Of a stretch of DNA of 60,323 nt, positions 17,962-27,212 are shown one piece after another (position 1 is the first letter of the stretch; every line of letters starts with the position of its first letter). Position numbers and translations under genes: made by a program. Below the pieces are notes generated by a model, which saw only the letters and a list, made by a program, of their open reading frames with translations, ran no database searches and was not told the DNA's origin. Source of the stretch: Burkholderiales bacterium (GTDB lineage: Bacteria; Pseudomonadota; Gammaproteobacteria; Burkholderiales; Burkholderiaceae_C); contig JAPLPK010000053.1 in NCBI GenBank assembly GCA_026400275.1, forward strand, positions 1-60,323, given 5' to 3'.

Positions 17962-19263
17962 ATGGGCAAGAACCTACTCATTGAACTGGGCGGCGTCGCC
18001 AAGTCATTCCTGGCAGCCGACGGTACAGCCCGCACGGTGCTGGACAAGGTGGACTTCCAGCTAGCGGAGGGCGAAATAGTCGCCTTGCTCGGCAAATCCG
18101 GCTCGGGCAAATCGACTCTGCTGCGCATCATGGCCGGCCTGATTCCGGCCGACCACGGCCAAGTCAGCTACCGCCAGAAGCCTATTTATGGCCCTGTGGC
18201 CGGCATCGCCATGGTGTTCCAGTCGTTTGCGCTGTTTCCCTGGCTGACAGTGCAGCAGAACGTGGAGCTGGGTCTGGAGGCCCAGGGTGTGGCGCCTGAC
18301 GAGCGCGAAAAGCGTGCCGATGCAGTGCTGGAGATGATTGGTCTGGCTGGCTTCGGCGGCGCCTTGCCGCGCGAGCTGTCGGGCGGCATGAAGCAGCGCG
18401 TGGGGATTGCGCGCGCGTTGGTGACTAACCCCGACATACTGTTGATGGACGAGGCCTTTTCCGCCCTGGATGTGTTGACTGGCGAGACCCTGCGTAACGA
18501 CATGCTGGAGCTGTGGGACGGCGACAAGATCCCCACCAAGGGCATTCTGATTGTTTCGCACAATATCGAAGAGGCCGTGATGATGGCCGACCGCGTCATC
18601 ATCCTGTCCAGCGACCCAGGCCGTATCCGGGTCGAGGTGAAGATTGATTTGCCACGCCCGCGCGATGCCGACGGGGTCGAAGTCCGCGCCCTGATAGACG
18701 AGGTTTACGGCCTGATGACCATGCGCCCGGCACAAGAAGTTGCACCTGGCATGCCGACCACCTTGCACCTGGGCTACCGCTTGCCAGAAACCGACATTAC
18801 CCGTATCGAAGGGGTGTTGGACCTGCTAGCCGATACGCCGTTTGACGGCCATGCCGACTTACCGCAGTTGGCCGAAGAGTCCGAGCTGGCCGATGAAGAG
18901 CTTTTCCCCACCTATGAGGCCCTGGGTATGCTGGGCTTGGCCCATGTGGACAAGGGCGACATCATGCTGACTGCGCTGGGCCGCAACTATGTGGAGGCGG
19001 ACCAGGCCCAAAAGCAGGAAATCTTCGGCCAGCAACTGTTGACCCATGTGCCTCTGGCGGCGCATATCCGGCGCAGCCTGGAAGACGAGCCGTCTGGGAA
19101 TCTGGCCGAAAAGCGCTTCCTGGATCTGCTGGAGGAGTTCATGGAGGCCGACAAGGCCAAGCGCGTGCTGGAGGTGGCCATTGAATGGGGGCGCTATGGC
19201 GAGGTCTACAGCTACGACTACCACACGGGTCGATTGACGTTGCCAGAGCAGTCCGAGGATTGA
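17962..19263 (+). CDS. ABC transporter ATP-binding protein with C-terminal AAA-associated domain
   Basis: A 433-residue ATPase that energises the upstream double permease. Walker A GKSGSGKST is at residues 44-52. The signature LSGGMKQRV and Walker B ILLMDEAFSALD follow, then the switch His (IVSHNIEEAV). After ~residue 275 there is a second domain of ~150 residues (LPQLAEESELADEELF onward) matching the ABC-transporter-associated, winged-helix-like domain seen in some nitrate/sulfonate-type ATPases. Family knowledge suggests that domain regulates transport. Start ATG at 17962 with GAGG just upstream. The two-gene operon ends at a strong terminator. Confidence 0.92.
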   Translation: MGKNLLIELGGVAKSFLAADGTARTVLDKVDFQLAEGEIVALLGKSGSGKSTLLRIMAGLIPADHGQVSYRQKPIYGPVAGIAMVFQSFALFPWLTVQQNVELGLEAQGVAPDEREKRADAVLEMIGLAGFGGALPRELSGGMKQRVGIARALVTNPDILLMDEAFSALDVLTGETLRNDMLELWDGDKIPTKGILIVSHNIEEAVMMADRVIILSSDPGRIRVEVKIDLPRPRDADGVEVRALIDEVYGLMTMRPAQEVAPGMPTTLHLGYRLPETDITRIEGVLDLLADTPFDGHADLPQLAEESELADEELFPTYEALGMLGLAHVDKGDIMLTALGRNYVEADQAQKQEIFGQQLLTHVPLAAHIRRSLEDEPSGNLAEKRFLDLLEEFMEADKAKRVLEVAIEWGRYGEVYSYDYHTGRLTLPEQSED

Positions 19264-19292
19264 GCCCAGGTTGTGCAGGGCTATCCGTCAAG

Positions 19293-19320
19293 AAAAAAGC
19301 GCCCATCAGGGCGCTCTTTT
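19293..19320. terminator. Bidirectional intrinsic terminator
   Basis: AGCGCCC-ATCA-GGGCGCT (19298-19315) has a T-run on the right (CTTTT) and an A-run on the left. It can therefore end both the ABC operon (plus strand) and ompW (minus strand). Confidence 0.85.
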
Positions 19321-19328
19321 ATGGGTGC

Positions 19329-19919
19329 TTAGAAACGCCAGCCCAGACCGACACCGTACAAAACGGGATCAATTTTGAAGGTGCCTAATTTGGCGCCGCT
19401 CGCGCTGACGTCGGTGCGGATGTAGACCTTCTTAACGTCAAAGTTCAAATACAAATTTTTAGACAGTGGAATGTCTACGCCTGCTTGCAGCGCGGGGCCA
19501 AAGCTGCTTCGATCTACATCAACGCCTGCTGGAAGATTGACTGCACTGATGCGGGTGTAGTTCAGGCCCGCACCCACATAAGGTTTGAAGCCTGCGGTGT
19601 TGAAGTGGTACTGCAGCGTGAGGGTTGGCGGCAGGTGCTTGAAGCTGCCAATCTCGGTGCTGCCAGCACTCAGGGTTTGCTTTTGTGGAACAGTCAGCAC
19701 CAGTTCGGCGGCGATCTGCGGTGTGAAGAAATAGCTGATGTCCACTTCGGGCAGCCATTTGTCATTGATGCTCAGTGAGAGCGGTGTGCTGTCACCGTTG
19801 CTGCTTTGAAGGTACACAGCACGGGCACGTACCAGCCAAGGTCCCTCGGTTGCGGTTTGGGCGAAAGCCGAGGCCGAAACCATGGCACACAGGGCGGCAG
19901 CAAGCAGGGTTTTTTTCAT
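19329..19919 (-). CDS. ompW: OmpW family outer membrane protein
   Basis: A 196-residue outer-membrane eight-stranded beta-barrel of the OmpW/AlkL family, which passes small, often hydrophobic, molecules. The signal peptide is clear (MKKTLLAAALCAMVSASAFA, cleaved after AFA). The barrel shows family features: GPWLVRARAVYL, NDKWLPEVDISYFFTP, the LPPTLTLQYHF strand and the terminal aromatic (GVGLGWRF). The start at 19919 is chosen because it begins the signal peptide; longer frames upstream are not credible. The binding-site-like sequence at 20032-20045 may point to oxygen control. Confidence 0.93.
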   Translation of the reverse strand: MKKTLLAAALCAMVSASAFAQTATEGPWLVRARAVYLQSSNGDSTPLSLSINDKWLPEVDISYFFTPQIAAELVLTVPQKQTLSAGSTEIGSFKHLPPTLTLQYHFNTAGFKPYVGAGLNYTRISAVNLPAGVDVDRSSFGPALQAGVDIPLSKNLYLNFDVKKVYIRTDVSASGAKLGTFKIDPVLYGVGLGWRF

Positions 19920-20031
19920 GATTTTCTTTCGATCACGGTAGCGGGGATATTCCCAGCCCTGATTACAAAAGAGTCCGCCGCTGGCCACTTTGCGCCTGGT
20001 CAAAGTGGCTTAACGTGGCAATAGGCCCTGC

Positions 20032-20045
20032 TTGCGCTATATCAA
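20032..20045 (-). promoter_or_regulatory. Weak FNR/ANR-like site upstream of ompW
   Basis: On the minus strand this reads TTGAT-ATAG-CGCAA. One half matches the FNR consensus fully and the other in three of five positions. It is 113 bp from the ompW start. OmpW is under FNR control in some bacteria, hence the mention, but chance occurrence is quite possible. Confidence 0.25.
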
Positions 20046-20057
20046 ATGTGGGTCTGA

Positions 20058-21164
20058 TCAGGTCACTGCGTGGCGCGGCGTGCTGGTGGAGTTGCCGGCA
20101 AAATCGGTCCAGCAATTGCGCGTCAGGTCGTAGAGCTTGCAGCTGCGGGCAGTCTGAAAGTACCAGCGCCAAGAGAATGCCTGGATGATGATGCGTCCTG
20201 GCAGCAACTCTTCCAGCGTTTTCTGGGCTTCTTTCAAGCGGTACAGCGGAATGCTCATGTCCACGTGGTGGGCCGTGTGCTCCATGATGTGGTGCATCAG
20301 TGCGCCTATATGGAACGAGAAGGTGAGGTGCACCGTGGTCGATACGAAGGGCTGTGCCTTGGCCCAGGTGGCGCGGTCACCATGCCAAGACACCTTGGTA
20401 TGGGTATGGTGCACATACACCACGAAGCCGATCATGGAGAACCAGAACAGCAGCGGCACGATAAAACCGGTGGCGATCAGCAGGGCCAGCGATTGCTGCG
20501 TCACCAGCGCAGCCGTGGTGATGGCAGCCAGCCACAAAAGTCCGAAGCTGGAAATCAGCACGCAATCCCAGGTGAAGATGGAGCGCTGCGTGCCCATGCT
20601 GGACTTGCTGGGAAAGAACATGCGACGCCACCATATCTCCACGATGTAGTAAAGGCCGGGTGCCCAGCCGCTGCGGTAGATGCGCTGCATGAAGCGCTGT
20701 CGGGGCGACAAGGCCTGGTATTCCTCGGGTGTCAGTGGTGCCCAGACGAAGTCCACGCCCTTGAGGTTGGTGAAGCCATGGTGCACCACGTTGTGGCCCA
20801 CATCCCACAAGCTATAGGCCGTCAGCGAAGGCAGGAAGGCGATACGTCCCAGCCATTTGTTCAGGCGGCGGTGGGGCGTCAGGCTCTGGTGGCAGCCATC
20901 GTGGCCGATGATGAAAAGTCGCCCAATCACGAAGCCCGCTGCCAGACCGCACAGCAGTTTGAGCCATGGCGATGCCAGCAGCACCGTGGCACTGAGTGCC
21001 GCCGCAAGCAAGGCGTAGTCCAGCGCGAGCAGGAACAAGGCCCTCAAGGTGGTGCGCTGGGAGAGTGGAATCAGCCAGGAGCGTATGACTTTGCGGTGTG
21101 GCAGTGGTTCACCCGGAGGCAGTGGACTCGGAAGATGGGGTGTACTGTGAATGGAAGAGGTCAT
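20058..21164 (-). CDS. Fatty acid desaturase (delta-12/FAD type)
   Basis: A 368-residue integral-membrane di-iron desaturase that inserts a double bond into acyl chains. The three histidine boxes are intact: HDGCH, HNVVHH and HTAHH (in MHHIMEHTAHH). There are four or more hydrophobic helices, for example FLLALDYALLAAALSATVLL. The start ATG at 21164 is preferred to an upstream option within a basic, Cys-containing leader. It stands alone, divergent from pyk. The electron donor is not in the window. Confidence 0.92.
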   Translation of the reverse strand: MTSSIHSTPHLPSPLPPGEPLPHRKVIRSWLIPLSQRTTLRALFLLALDYALLAAALSATVLLASPWLKLLCGLAAGFVIGRLFIIGHDGCHQSLTPHRRLNKWLGRIAFLPSLTAYSLWDVGHNVVHHGFTNLKGVDFVWAPLTPEEYQALSPRQRFMQRIYRSGWAPGLYYIVEIWWRRMFFPSKSSMGTQRSIFTWDCVLISSFGLLWLAAITTAALVTQQSLALLIATGFIVPLLFWFSMIGFVVYVHHTHTKVSWHGDRATWAKAQPFVSTTVHLTFSFHIGALMHHIMEHTAHHVDMSIPLYRLKEAQKTLEELLPGRIIIQAFSWRWYFQTARSCKLYDLTRNCWTDFAGNSTSTPRHAVT

Positions 21165-21426
21165 AGGGAAAACACGGGTCAGGAATCTGCACGCGGCACA
21201 CAGTGGTGGCGGCAAACGCAAAAGTTGCGTGCCATGATACTAGCCGCGCGGGATGAATTGCCTCTGACCAGGATCAATACAGTGTGCAATAGAGTTGATG
21301 CGCCCATTTTTAGCGAGCCGAAAGGCTCTAGCTTAGCGCCCGCTGAGGGCGGCTTAGGCTGTAACCTTTTGGTAACTTGTTTCATGTAAAAATCGAAACT
21401 AAATTACATACCCGGAGACTTATCCC

Positions 21427-22860
21427 ATGCCCCGCCTTGCTACCAAAATCGTTGCCACCTTGGGCCCCGCCTCGAATAGCCCGGAAATCCTGGAGCAACT
21501 GATCCGTGCAGGTGTGAATGTTGTACGGCTGAACTTCAGCCATGGCAAGGCACAAGACCATATCGATCGCGCCATGATGGTGCGTGAAGCCGCCAAGCGC
21601 GCCGGCGTCGAGGTGGCCATCATGGCCGACCTGCAAGGCCCGAAGATCCGCGTTGCCAAGTTTGCCGAAGGCAAGGTCATGCTGGAGCCTGGCCAGAAAT
21701 TCGTGTTGGATGCAGCCCGCGCCGAACCCGGTGACATCAATGGCGTTGGCCTGGACTACAAAGAGTTGCCCCGCGAGGTGAAGTCTGGCGATGTGCTGCT
21801 GCTGAACGACGGTTTGATCGTCATGACCGTGGAGTTTGTGCGTGGCGAAGCCGTGCACACCGTGGTGAATCTCGGCGGTGAGCTGTCCAACAACAAGGGC
21901 ATTAACAAAAAGGGTGGTGGCCTGACCGCCCCTGCGCTGACCTCCAAGGACATGGAAGATATCAAGACCGCGATGTCTTTCCAGGCCGATTACGTGGCCG
22001 TCAGCTTCCCCAAGAACGCGACCGACATGGAAATGGCGCGCCAGCTGTGCAATGTGGCTGCAGCCGAATACCGCCACAAGCCCGGCATGATCGCCAAGAT
22101 CGAGCGTGCCGAAGCCATTCCGCTGCTGCAATCGATTCTGGACGCCAGCGACGGCATCATGGTGGCGCGCGGCGACTTGGCTGTGGAAGTGGGCAATGCC
22201 GCTGTGCCAGCGCTGCAAAAGCGCATGATCCGCATGGCGCGTGCCAGCGACAAGGTGGTGATTACCGCCACCCAGATGATGGAAAGCATGATCACCAACC
22301 CCGTGCCGACCCGTGCCGAGGTCAGCGACGTGGCCAATGCGGTGCTGGACGGCACCGATGCAGTGATGTTGAGCGCGGAAACCGCGGCCGGCAAGTTCCC
22401 GCTGGAAACCGTGCTGGAAATGGCCAATATCTGCCGTGAAGCTGAAAAGGCCGAATACGGTGAGCTGGAAGCCGACTTCAAGGGCAAGACTTTTGAACGC
22501 ATCGACCAGTCCATTGCCATGGGCGCGCTGTTTACTGCACAGCATCTGGGTGCCAAGGCCATTGTGGCCATGACCGATAGCGGCTCTACCGCCTTGTGGA
22601 TGAGCCGCCACAGTATCCACGTGCCTATCTATGCCCTGACGCCTCGTCTGGCCACCCAGCGCAAGATGTGCCTGTACCGCAATGTGCTGCCGTTGCTGAT
22701 GGACGCCAGCAGTGACCGTGACACGGCGTTGGGCCAGGCAGAGCGCCATTTGACGCAGCGCGGCATCGTGCAGCGCGGCGACATTTATGCCATTACCTGC
22801 GGTGAACCCATGGGCGCCCCTGGCGGCACCAATATGCTGAAGATCTGCCAGGTCGGCTAA
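21427..22860 (+). CDS. pyk: Pyruvate kinase
   Basis: Converts phosphoenolpyruvate plus ADP to pyruvate plus ATP in the cytoplasm. The 477 residues show the N-terminal RLATKIVATLGPAS, the substrate motif LRLNFSHG-like VVRLNFSHG, MADLQGPKIRVA, and the catalytic segment IMVARGDLAVEVG followed by MMESMI. The C-terminal regulatory domain is complete. ATG start at 21427 with a GGAGA ribosome binding site ~9 bp upstream. It is followed by two hairpins that should end transcription. Confidence 0.98.
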   Translation: MPRLATKIVATLGPASNSPEILEQLIRAGVNVVRLNFSHGKAQDHIDRAMMVREAAKRAGVEVAIMADLQGPKIRVAKFAEGKVMLEPGQKFVLDAARAEPGDINGVGLDYKELPREVKSGDVLLLNDGLIVMTVEFVRGEAVHTVVNLGGELSNNKGINKKGGGLTAPALTSKDMEDIKTAMSFQADYVAVSFPKNATDMEMARQLCNVAAAEYRHKPGMIAKIERAEAIPLLQSILDASDGIMVARGDLAVEVGNAAVPALQKRMIRMARASDKVVITATQMMESMITNPVPTRAEVSDVANAVLDGTDAVMLSAETAAGKFPLETVLEMANICREAEKAEYGELEADFKGKTFERIDQSIAMGALFTAQHLGAKAIVAMTDSGSTALWMSRHSIHVPIYALTPRLATQRKMCLYRNVLPLLMDASSDRDTALGQAERHLTQRGIVQRGDIYAITCGEPMGAPGGTNMLKICQVG

Positions 22861-22877
22861 ACCTTTTTCGCCCTGCC

Positions 22878-22924
22878 GCCGGGTTTTGAACCCGGCCCAA
22901 CGCCCGCTTCCTGCGGGCGTTTGT
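22878..22924 (+). terminator. Tandem hairpins ending pyk
   Basis: The first hairpin pairs GCCGGGTT (22878-22885) with AACCCGGC (22889-22896). The second pairs AACGCCCGC (22899-22907) with GCGGGCGTT (22913-22921) and is followed by T-rich sequence. The second is the likely intrinsic terminator. Confidence 0.75.
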
Positions 22925-23141
22925 GCTTCCAGGCCCCAGTCGTTTTAGTTCGGCTGTAAAACTGTTGTTTCAAAATGAAAAAAGCGGGTGTTTGCCAAGG
23001 CTGGCCCGTGTTTTGCAAATCGTTTGAAGCAAGGGCACGGCTAAAATTAAGAAAGTTACCAAGCGGTTACGGAGGAATTGCTATCCGTACCAGCCTCGAT
23101 TGGCCGCCTTGTCCTGATTTTTAACTCTCTGGAAGCACCCT

Positions 23142-24206
23142 ATGGCACTCGTCTCTATGCGTGAATTGTTGGACCATGCCGCCGAAAACGGCTATGGCAT
23201 CCCGGCTTTCAATGTCAATAATCTGGAGCAGGTCCAGGCCGTGATGTCGGCCGCGGACGAGGTGGGCGCTCCCGTCATACTGCAAGCCAGTGCGGGTGCG
23301 CGCAAATATGCTGGCGAGCCCTTCATCAAGCATCTGATCCAGGCGGCACTGGAAACCTGGCCACACATTCCCCTGGTCATGCACCAGGACCATGGCCAAA
23401 GCCCGGATGTGTGCCAAGGCGCGATCAACCTGGGTTTCAGCTCTGTGATGATGGATGGTTCTTTGCATGCCGACGGCAAAACCATCGCCAGCTACGACTA
23501 CAACGTGGAGGTTACCGCCAAGGTGGCCGCCATGGCCCACAGGGTGGGTGTAACCGTGGAAGGCGAGCTTGGCTGCCTGGGCTCTCTGGAAACCATGAAG
23601 GGCGACAAGGAAGACGGCCACGGCACCGATGCCACCATGACCATGGACCAACTGCTGACCGACCCTGAGCAGGCCGCCGACTTCGTCAAGCGCACCCAGA
23701 TCGATGCCCTGGCCATTGCCATCGGCACCAGCCACGGCGCTTACAAGTTCACCCGCAAGCCCACGGGCGACATTCTGGCGATCTCACGCATCAAGGAAAT
23801 CCACCGCCGCATTCCCAACACCCACTTGGTGATGCATGGCAGCTCCAGCGTGCCACAAGAGTTCCTGGCCATCATCCGCGAACACGGTGGCGACATGAAG
23901 GAAACCTATGGCGTGCCCGTCGAGGAGATCCAGGAAGCCATCAAGTACGGCGTGCGCAAGATCAACATCGATACCGATGTGCGCTTGGCCATGACGGCGG
24001 CGATCCGCAAGTACTTCACGCAGAACCCCGACAAGTTCGACCCGCGCGACTACCTCAAGCCAGCGCGCGAAGCGGCCAAGCAACTGTGCAAGCAGCGTTA
24101 CCTGGAGTTCGGCTGCGAAGGCCAGGCCGCCAGCATCAAGGGCGACAACCTGGTGGTGGTGGCCAGCCACTATGCCGAAGGGCGCCTGGCCCAAGTGGTG
24201 CACTGA
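23142..24206 (+). CDS. fba: Fructose-bisphosphate aldolase, class II (Calvin-cycle subtype)
   Basis: Zinc aldolase joining or splitting fructose-1,6-bisphosphate. The 354-residue length fits the class II B/Calvin-type group common in betaproteobacteria. The conserved parts include IPAFNVNN, the zinc/substrate region [16 protein letters not shown], the EGELGCLG loop, [12 protein letters not shown] and [11 protein letters not shown]. The start ATG begins [13 protein letters not shown]. It lies ~280 bp after pyk in what seems an independent transcription unit. Confidence 0.98.
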   Translation: MALVSMRELLDHAAENGYGIPAFNVNNLEQVQAVMSAADEVGAPVILQASAGARKYAGEPFIKHLIQAALETWPHIPLVMHQDHGQSPDVCQGAINLGFSSVMMDGSLHADGKTIASYDYNVEVTAKVAAMAHRVGVTVEGELGCLGSLETMKGDKEDGHGTDATMTMDQLLTDPEQAADFVKRTQIDALAIAIGTSHGAYKFTRKPTGDILAISRIKEIHRRIPNTHLVMHGSSSVPQEFLAIIREHGGDMKETYGVPVEEIQEAIKYGVRKINIDTDVRLAMTAAIRKYFTQNPDKFDPRDYLKPAREAAKQLCKQRYLEFGCEGQAASIKGDNLVVVASHYAEGRLAQVVH

Positions 24207-24305
24207 AACACCGCCTAGCCCAGTTACGCAGAAGGCTGTATCGCCGACAATCTGCTTGCGACCCCTTCGGTTGCGGGCAGATTCAACTCATTCTAAGGAA
24301 ACACC

Positions 24306-24773
24306 ATGGGCTTACTGGACTCGGTTCTCGGCGCGGTTTTGAACAACGGCCAACAGCAACAACAGCCCCAGGGCGGCGGGCTGGGTGGCATCATCGGCAT
24401 GCTGGCCAGCAACCCGCAGCTGATCCAGGCGGTCACGGGCATGCTGGGCAATAACAGCCAGCTCGGTGGTTTGGGCGGCCTGGTGGAGAAATTCCAGCAA
24501 GCCGGCCTGGGCGATGTGGTGGGTTCGTGGATCGGTTCTGGGCAGAACCAGCCGATTTCGGCCGATCAACTCTCCAGCGTGCTGGGCTCGGATGCACTGT
24601 CTGGTCTGGCCGCCAAGCTGGGCGTAGATCCATCCGAGGCCGCAGGGCAACTGGCACAGGTGCTGCCAGGTCTGGTAGACCACCTCACCCCCGCCGGCCA
24701 AGCCCCGCAAGAAGGGCTGGGCGACAGCGGCGATTTGATGGGAGCTTTGAGCGGAATGCTACAAAAACTGTAA
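24306..24773 (+). CDS. YidB family (DUF937) protein
   Basis: A 155-residue soluble, Gly/Gln/Leu-rich protein of the YidB/DUF937 family. Features are MGLLDSVLGAVL, a Gln/Gly linker (about residues 15-26), the core GGLVEKFQQAGLGDVVGSWI, and the segment QLSSVLGSDALSGLAAKLGV with LAQVLPGLVDHLTPAG. The function is unknown. The last residues (GMLQKL) and the stop lie in a degraded palindromic repeat copy. The ATG start has AAGGAAA upstream. The gene ends at a strong bidirectional terminator. Confidence 0.9.
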   Translation: MGLLDSVLGAVLNNGQQQQQPQGGGLGGIIGMLASNPQLIQAVTGMLGNNSQLGGLGGLVEKFQQAGLGDVVGSWIGSGQNQPISADQLSSVLGSDALSGLAAKLGVDPSEAAGQLAQVLPGLVDHLTPAGQAPQEGLGDSGDLMGALSGMLQKL

Positions 24774-24804
24774 CTGCAGGCGCAGGCGCTATCTGCGCAA
24801 GCGG
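24758..24804 (-). repeat. Palindromic repeat copy R12 (degenerate), at the yidB 3' end
   Basis: Tail-first orientation: GCTACAAAAACTGTA, then ACTGCAGGCGCAGGCGC and TATCTGCGCAAGCGG. Arms are imperfect. It includes the yidB stop codon, as copies R5 and R10 do for their genes. Confidence 0.5.
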
Positions 24805-24836
24805 TCTTTTTCTTTAAAAGAAAAAGACCGCTTTTT
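24799..24836. terminator. Bidirectional intrinsic terminator between yidB and M20 peptidase gene
   Basis: A 17-nt arm (24799-24815: AAGCGGTCTTTTTCTTT) is perfectly repeated inverted at 24817-24833, followed by further Ts. It suits both converging genes. Confidence 0.9.
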
Positions 24837-26216
24837 TTATGCGCCAGGAAACTTCGAAATGACCTGCGCCACCGCTGCGGTGAGCTTCTTGGCATAGGGC
24901 ACGTGCAGGAATTCATTCGGGCCATGGGCATTGCTTTTCGGGCCTAGCACGCCACAGACCATCATCTGGGCCGTCGGGAAGCCTTTTGACAGCATATTCA
25001 TCAACGGGATCGTGCCGCCCTGCCCTATGTAGCCGCAGGGCGCGCCAAACTGGGCTTGCGATGCCGCATGCAAGGCCTGCTCGAACCAGGGTGCGGTGCT
25101 GGGGGCGTTCCAGCCGGTAGCTGCGCCTTCGGGGTGGAAGGTCACACGTGCTTGGTAAGGGGCGTTGTCTTCCAGCAGGGTTTTGAGTTGCTGCACGGCC
25201 TGCGGCGCATCCACCAGTGGCGGCAGGCGCAGCGACAGCTTGAAGGCGGTGTAGGGGCGCAGCACATTGCCGGCGTTCTTCAGCTCGGGCAGGCCTTCGG
25301 CGCCGGTCACGCTTAGCGTAGGCGTCCAGGTACGGTTCAAAAGGGCTTGCACCGGGTCGGTGGTCGTGGGCAGGGCGAAGGCCGTGGAGCCGCCGCAGTC
25401 GTAATGCGCCCAGGGGAAGCGTTTGTAGATTTCATCGCCCAAGATGGCGGCGGTGCGCATGATGCGAAAGCTGGACGGCACCAGGCCACTGGCGTCACCG
25501 GAGTGGATGCCTTCGGTCAGTACCTCCACCTTCAGTACGCCGCTGGCCATGCCGCGCAGGCTGCTGGTCAGCCACAGTTGGTCGTAGTTGCCAGCGCCAG
25601 AATCCAGGCAGATCACCAGGGCCACGTCCCCCAGGCGGTTGTTGCCGGGCGCACGCAGCGCATCCACGTAAGGCAGCAGGTCGTAAGAGCCACTTTCTTC
25701 GCAGGTTTCGATCAGACCCACGATGCGCGGGTGGGGCAGCTTCTGTTCTTTCAGCGCTTGCACGGCAGCGATACTGGCGTAGATGGCGTAACCATCGTCG
25801 GCACCGCCCCGGCCATAGAGCTTACCGTCTTCGTACTTGGGTGTCCACGGTCCCAGGTCGTTGCGCCAGCCGCTGAACTCGGGTTGCTTGTCCAGGTGTC
25901 CGTACATCAGCACGGTTTGGGCGGTGGTGGTTTGGCTGGCGGCCACTTCGAAGAACAGCACTGGCGTGCGACCTTCCATGCGGATGATTTCCAGCTTCAG
26001 GCCTTCTACTTTTTGCGCTTCGACCCAGCTGGCGGCATTGCGCAGCACGGTTTCCAGGTGGCCATGGGCTGCCCAATCGGCATCGAAAGCCGGCGACTTG
26101 GCTGGAATCGCAATGTAGTCACTGAGCTGCGGCACGATGGCTTCGTCCCAGCGCTGGCTCACCTGGGCCAGAGCCTGTGCTGGATTGAGGATAGAAGGGG
26201 CTACGCGGGCGTTCAT
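24837..26216 (-). CDS. M20 family metallopeptidase (dipeptidase-like)
   Basis: A 459-residue cytoplasmic di-zinc peptidase of the M20 family. Visible motifs are the metal-binding MYGHLDKQPE, the bridging Asp in YGRGGADDGYAIYA, the catalytic Glu pair in LIETCEESGS, and later metal-site segments (GYIGQGGTIP and NAHGPNEF near the C-terminus). An inserted dimerisation domain lies in the middle. The start is the ATG at 26216 (MNARVAPSILNPAQ); longer extensions are out of family. The exact peptide substrate is unknown. Confidence 0.93.
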   Translation of the reverse strand: MNARVAPSILNPAQALAQVSQRWDEAIVPQLSDYIAIPAKSPAFDADWAAHGHLETVLRNAASWVEAQKVEGLKLEIIRMEGRTPVLFFEVAASQTTTAQTVLMYGHLDKQPEFSGWRNDLGPWTPKYEDGKLYGRGGADDGYAIYASIAAVQALKEQKLPHPRIVGLIETCEESGSYDLLPYVDALRAPGNNRLGDVALVICLDSGAGNYDQLWLTSSLRGMASGVLKVEVLTEGIHSGDASGLVPSSFRIMRTAAILGDEIYKRFPWAHYDCGGSTAFALPTTTDPVQALLNRTWTPTLSVTGAEGLPELKNAGNVLRPYTAFKLSLRLPPLVDAPQAVQQLKTLLEDNAPYQARVTFHPEGAATGWNAPSTAPWFEQALHAASQAQFGAPCGYIGQGGTIPLMNMLSKGFPTAQMMVCGVLGPKSNAHGPNEFLHVPYAKKLTAAVAQVISKFPGA

Positions 26217-26301
26217 GGCGGATCCTGGAAGCAGCAAAAGCCTTATTGCACCACAATGCCGGCCCCAGCGCAGTGGTAGCACCTGGTGCCTGGCTGGGCG
26301 G

Positions 26302-27189
26302 TCAAGCGGCCACGAATTCCGCCACCTCGGCCAGCACCGCCGGGTCTTGCAGGATGCGCCGGTGGCCCAGGCCCTGGGTCGCCACCAGTCGGGCATTCTG
26401 GATCGCCTGGCTATAGGCCAGGCCGTCGGCAAAGCGGTTGACACGGTCGCCGCGGTCGTGCACCACCAGGGTCTGGGCGCGGATGCGCGGGCCCACCGCA
26501 GCTGGCTCCAGCTGGGTCAGCACAATGCCTTCACGGGCTTCCAGGCGCTGTTCTAGCCTGGCGCGCACGGTTTCCCGCAGACCAAAGACCTGGGCGAACT
26601 GGTGGGTGTACTGGCGCGGCGAAGCCGGTGGTGCCAGCAGCACCAGTTTGGCCGCCGGCAGACCGCGCGCCATCGCAAAGGCAGCTGCATTGGCACCCAG
26701 CGAATGCGCCACCACGGCCCGCAATTGCCGTCCTTCTTGCAGCAGGCGGGCACTCACATACTCCATGGCCCGGGTGAACTGCGGCAGATTGCAGGTCTGG
26801 CCGGCGCTGCGGCCGTGGGCCGGCATCTCTACCAACACCGGGCGCAGGCCTTGCGCCGCCAACACCTGTGCCAACGGCAGCATTTGGGCCGCATGGCCGC
26901 CCCAGCCGTGCAGCAGCAATACGCAGGGGGCGTCGGCGGCGGCAGGCAGGCTGTAGACCGTCAGGCTTGCCTCCTCGAAGGCCCAGCGTTCGGTCTGCCA
27001 GCCTGGGCCCCAGGTGTGTTTGCGGCCCAACCATTTGAGCGGCAGCGGCGTGCCGAACAAGCGGTAGGCCGAGCGCAGCGCCAGCGACGGCGAAACCTGC
27101 TGCATGGCGCGCAAGCCCCAGCGCAGCCAGCGGGTTATGGCATGGGTGTCGTAATAGCTCAAAGCGGCTGGCAACGTGGCATCGGTCAT
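26302..27189 (-). CDS. Alpha/beta hydrolase
   Basis: A 295-residue alpha/beta-hydrolase. The oxyanion segment LLLHGWGGHAAQM is followed by the nucleophile elbow in VVAHSLGANAAA (Ser in HSLGA, about residue 160). The acid is probably in VVHDRGDRVNRF and the catalytic His in GLGHRRILQDP. The substrate is not predictable. It is transcribed in the same direction as the TetR gene upstream, with an operator-like palindrome 24 bp before its start matching one before tetR. It is thus very likely the regulator's target. Confidence 0.9.
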   Translation of the reverse strand: MTDATLPAALSYYDTHAITRWLRWGLRAMQQVSPSLALRSAYRLFGTPLPLKWLGRKHTWGPGWQTERWAFEEASLTVYSLPAAADAPCVLLLHGWGGHAAQMLPLAQVLAAQGLRPVLVEMPAHGRSAGQTCNLPQFTRAMEYVSARLLQEGRQLRAVVAHSLGANAAAFAMARGLPAAKLVLLAPPASPRQYTHQFAQVFGLRETVRARLEQRLEAREGIVLTQLEPAAVGPRIRAQTLVVHDRGDRVNRFADGLAYSQAIQNARLVATQGLGHRRILQDPAVLAEVAEFVAA

Positions 27190-27212
27190 GGTGAGCTCCT
27201 TTGTGAAATAAA

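Noticed and set aside
21165-21426. Frames in the gap between the desaturase gene and pyk
   Set aside because: Composition and lack of start signals suggest a promoter region; no confident sigma-70 site could be chosen.
23073-23162. Small ORF (TTG near 23080) with GGAGG, overlapping the fba start
   Set aside because: The spacing of the ribosome site to TTG is too short (about 2 nt) and there is no ATG; probably chance in the fba leader.
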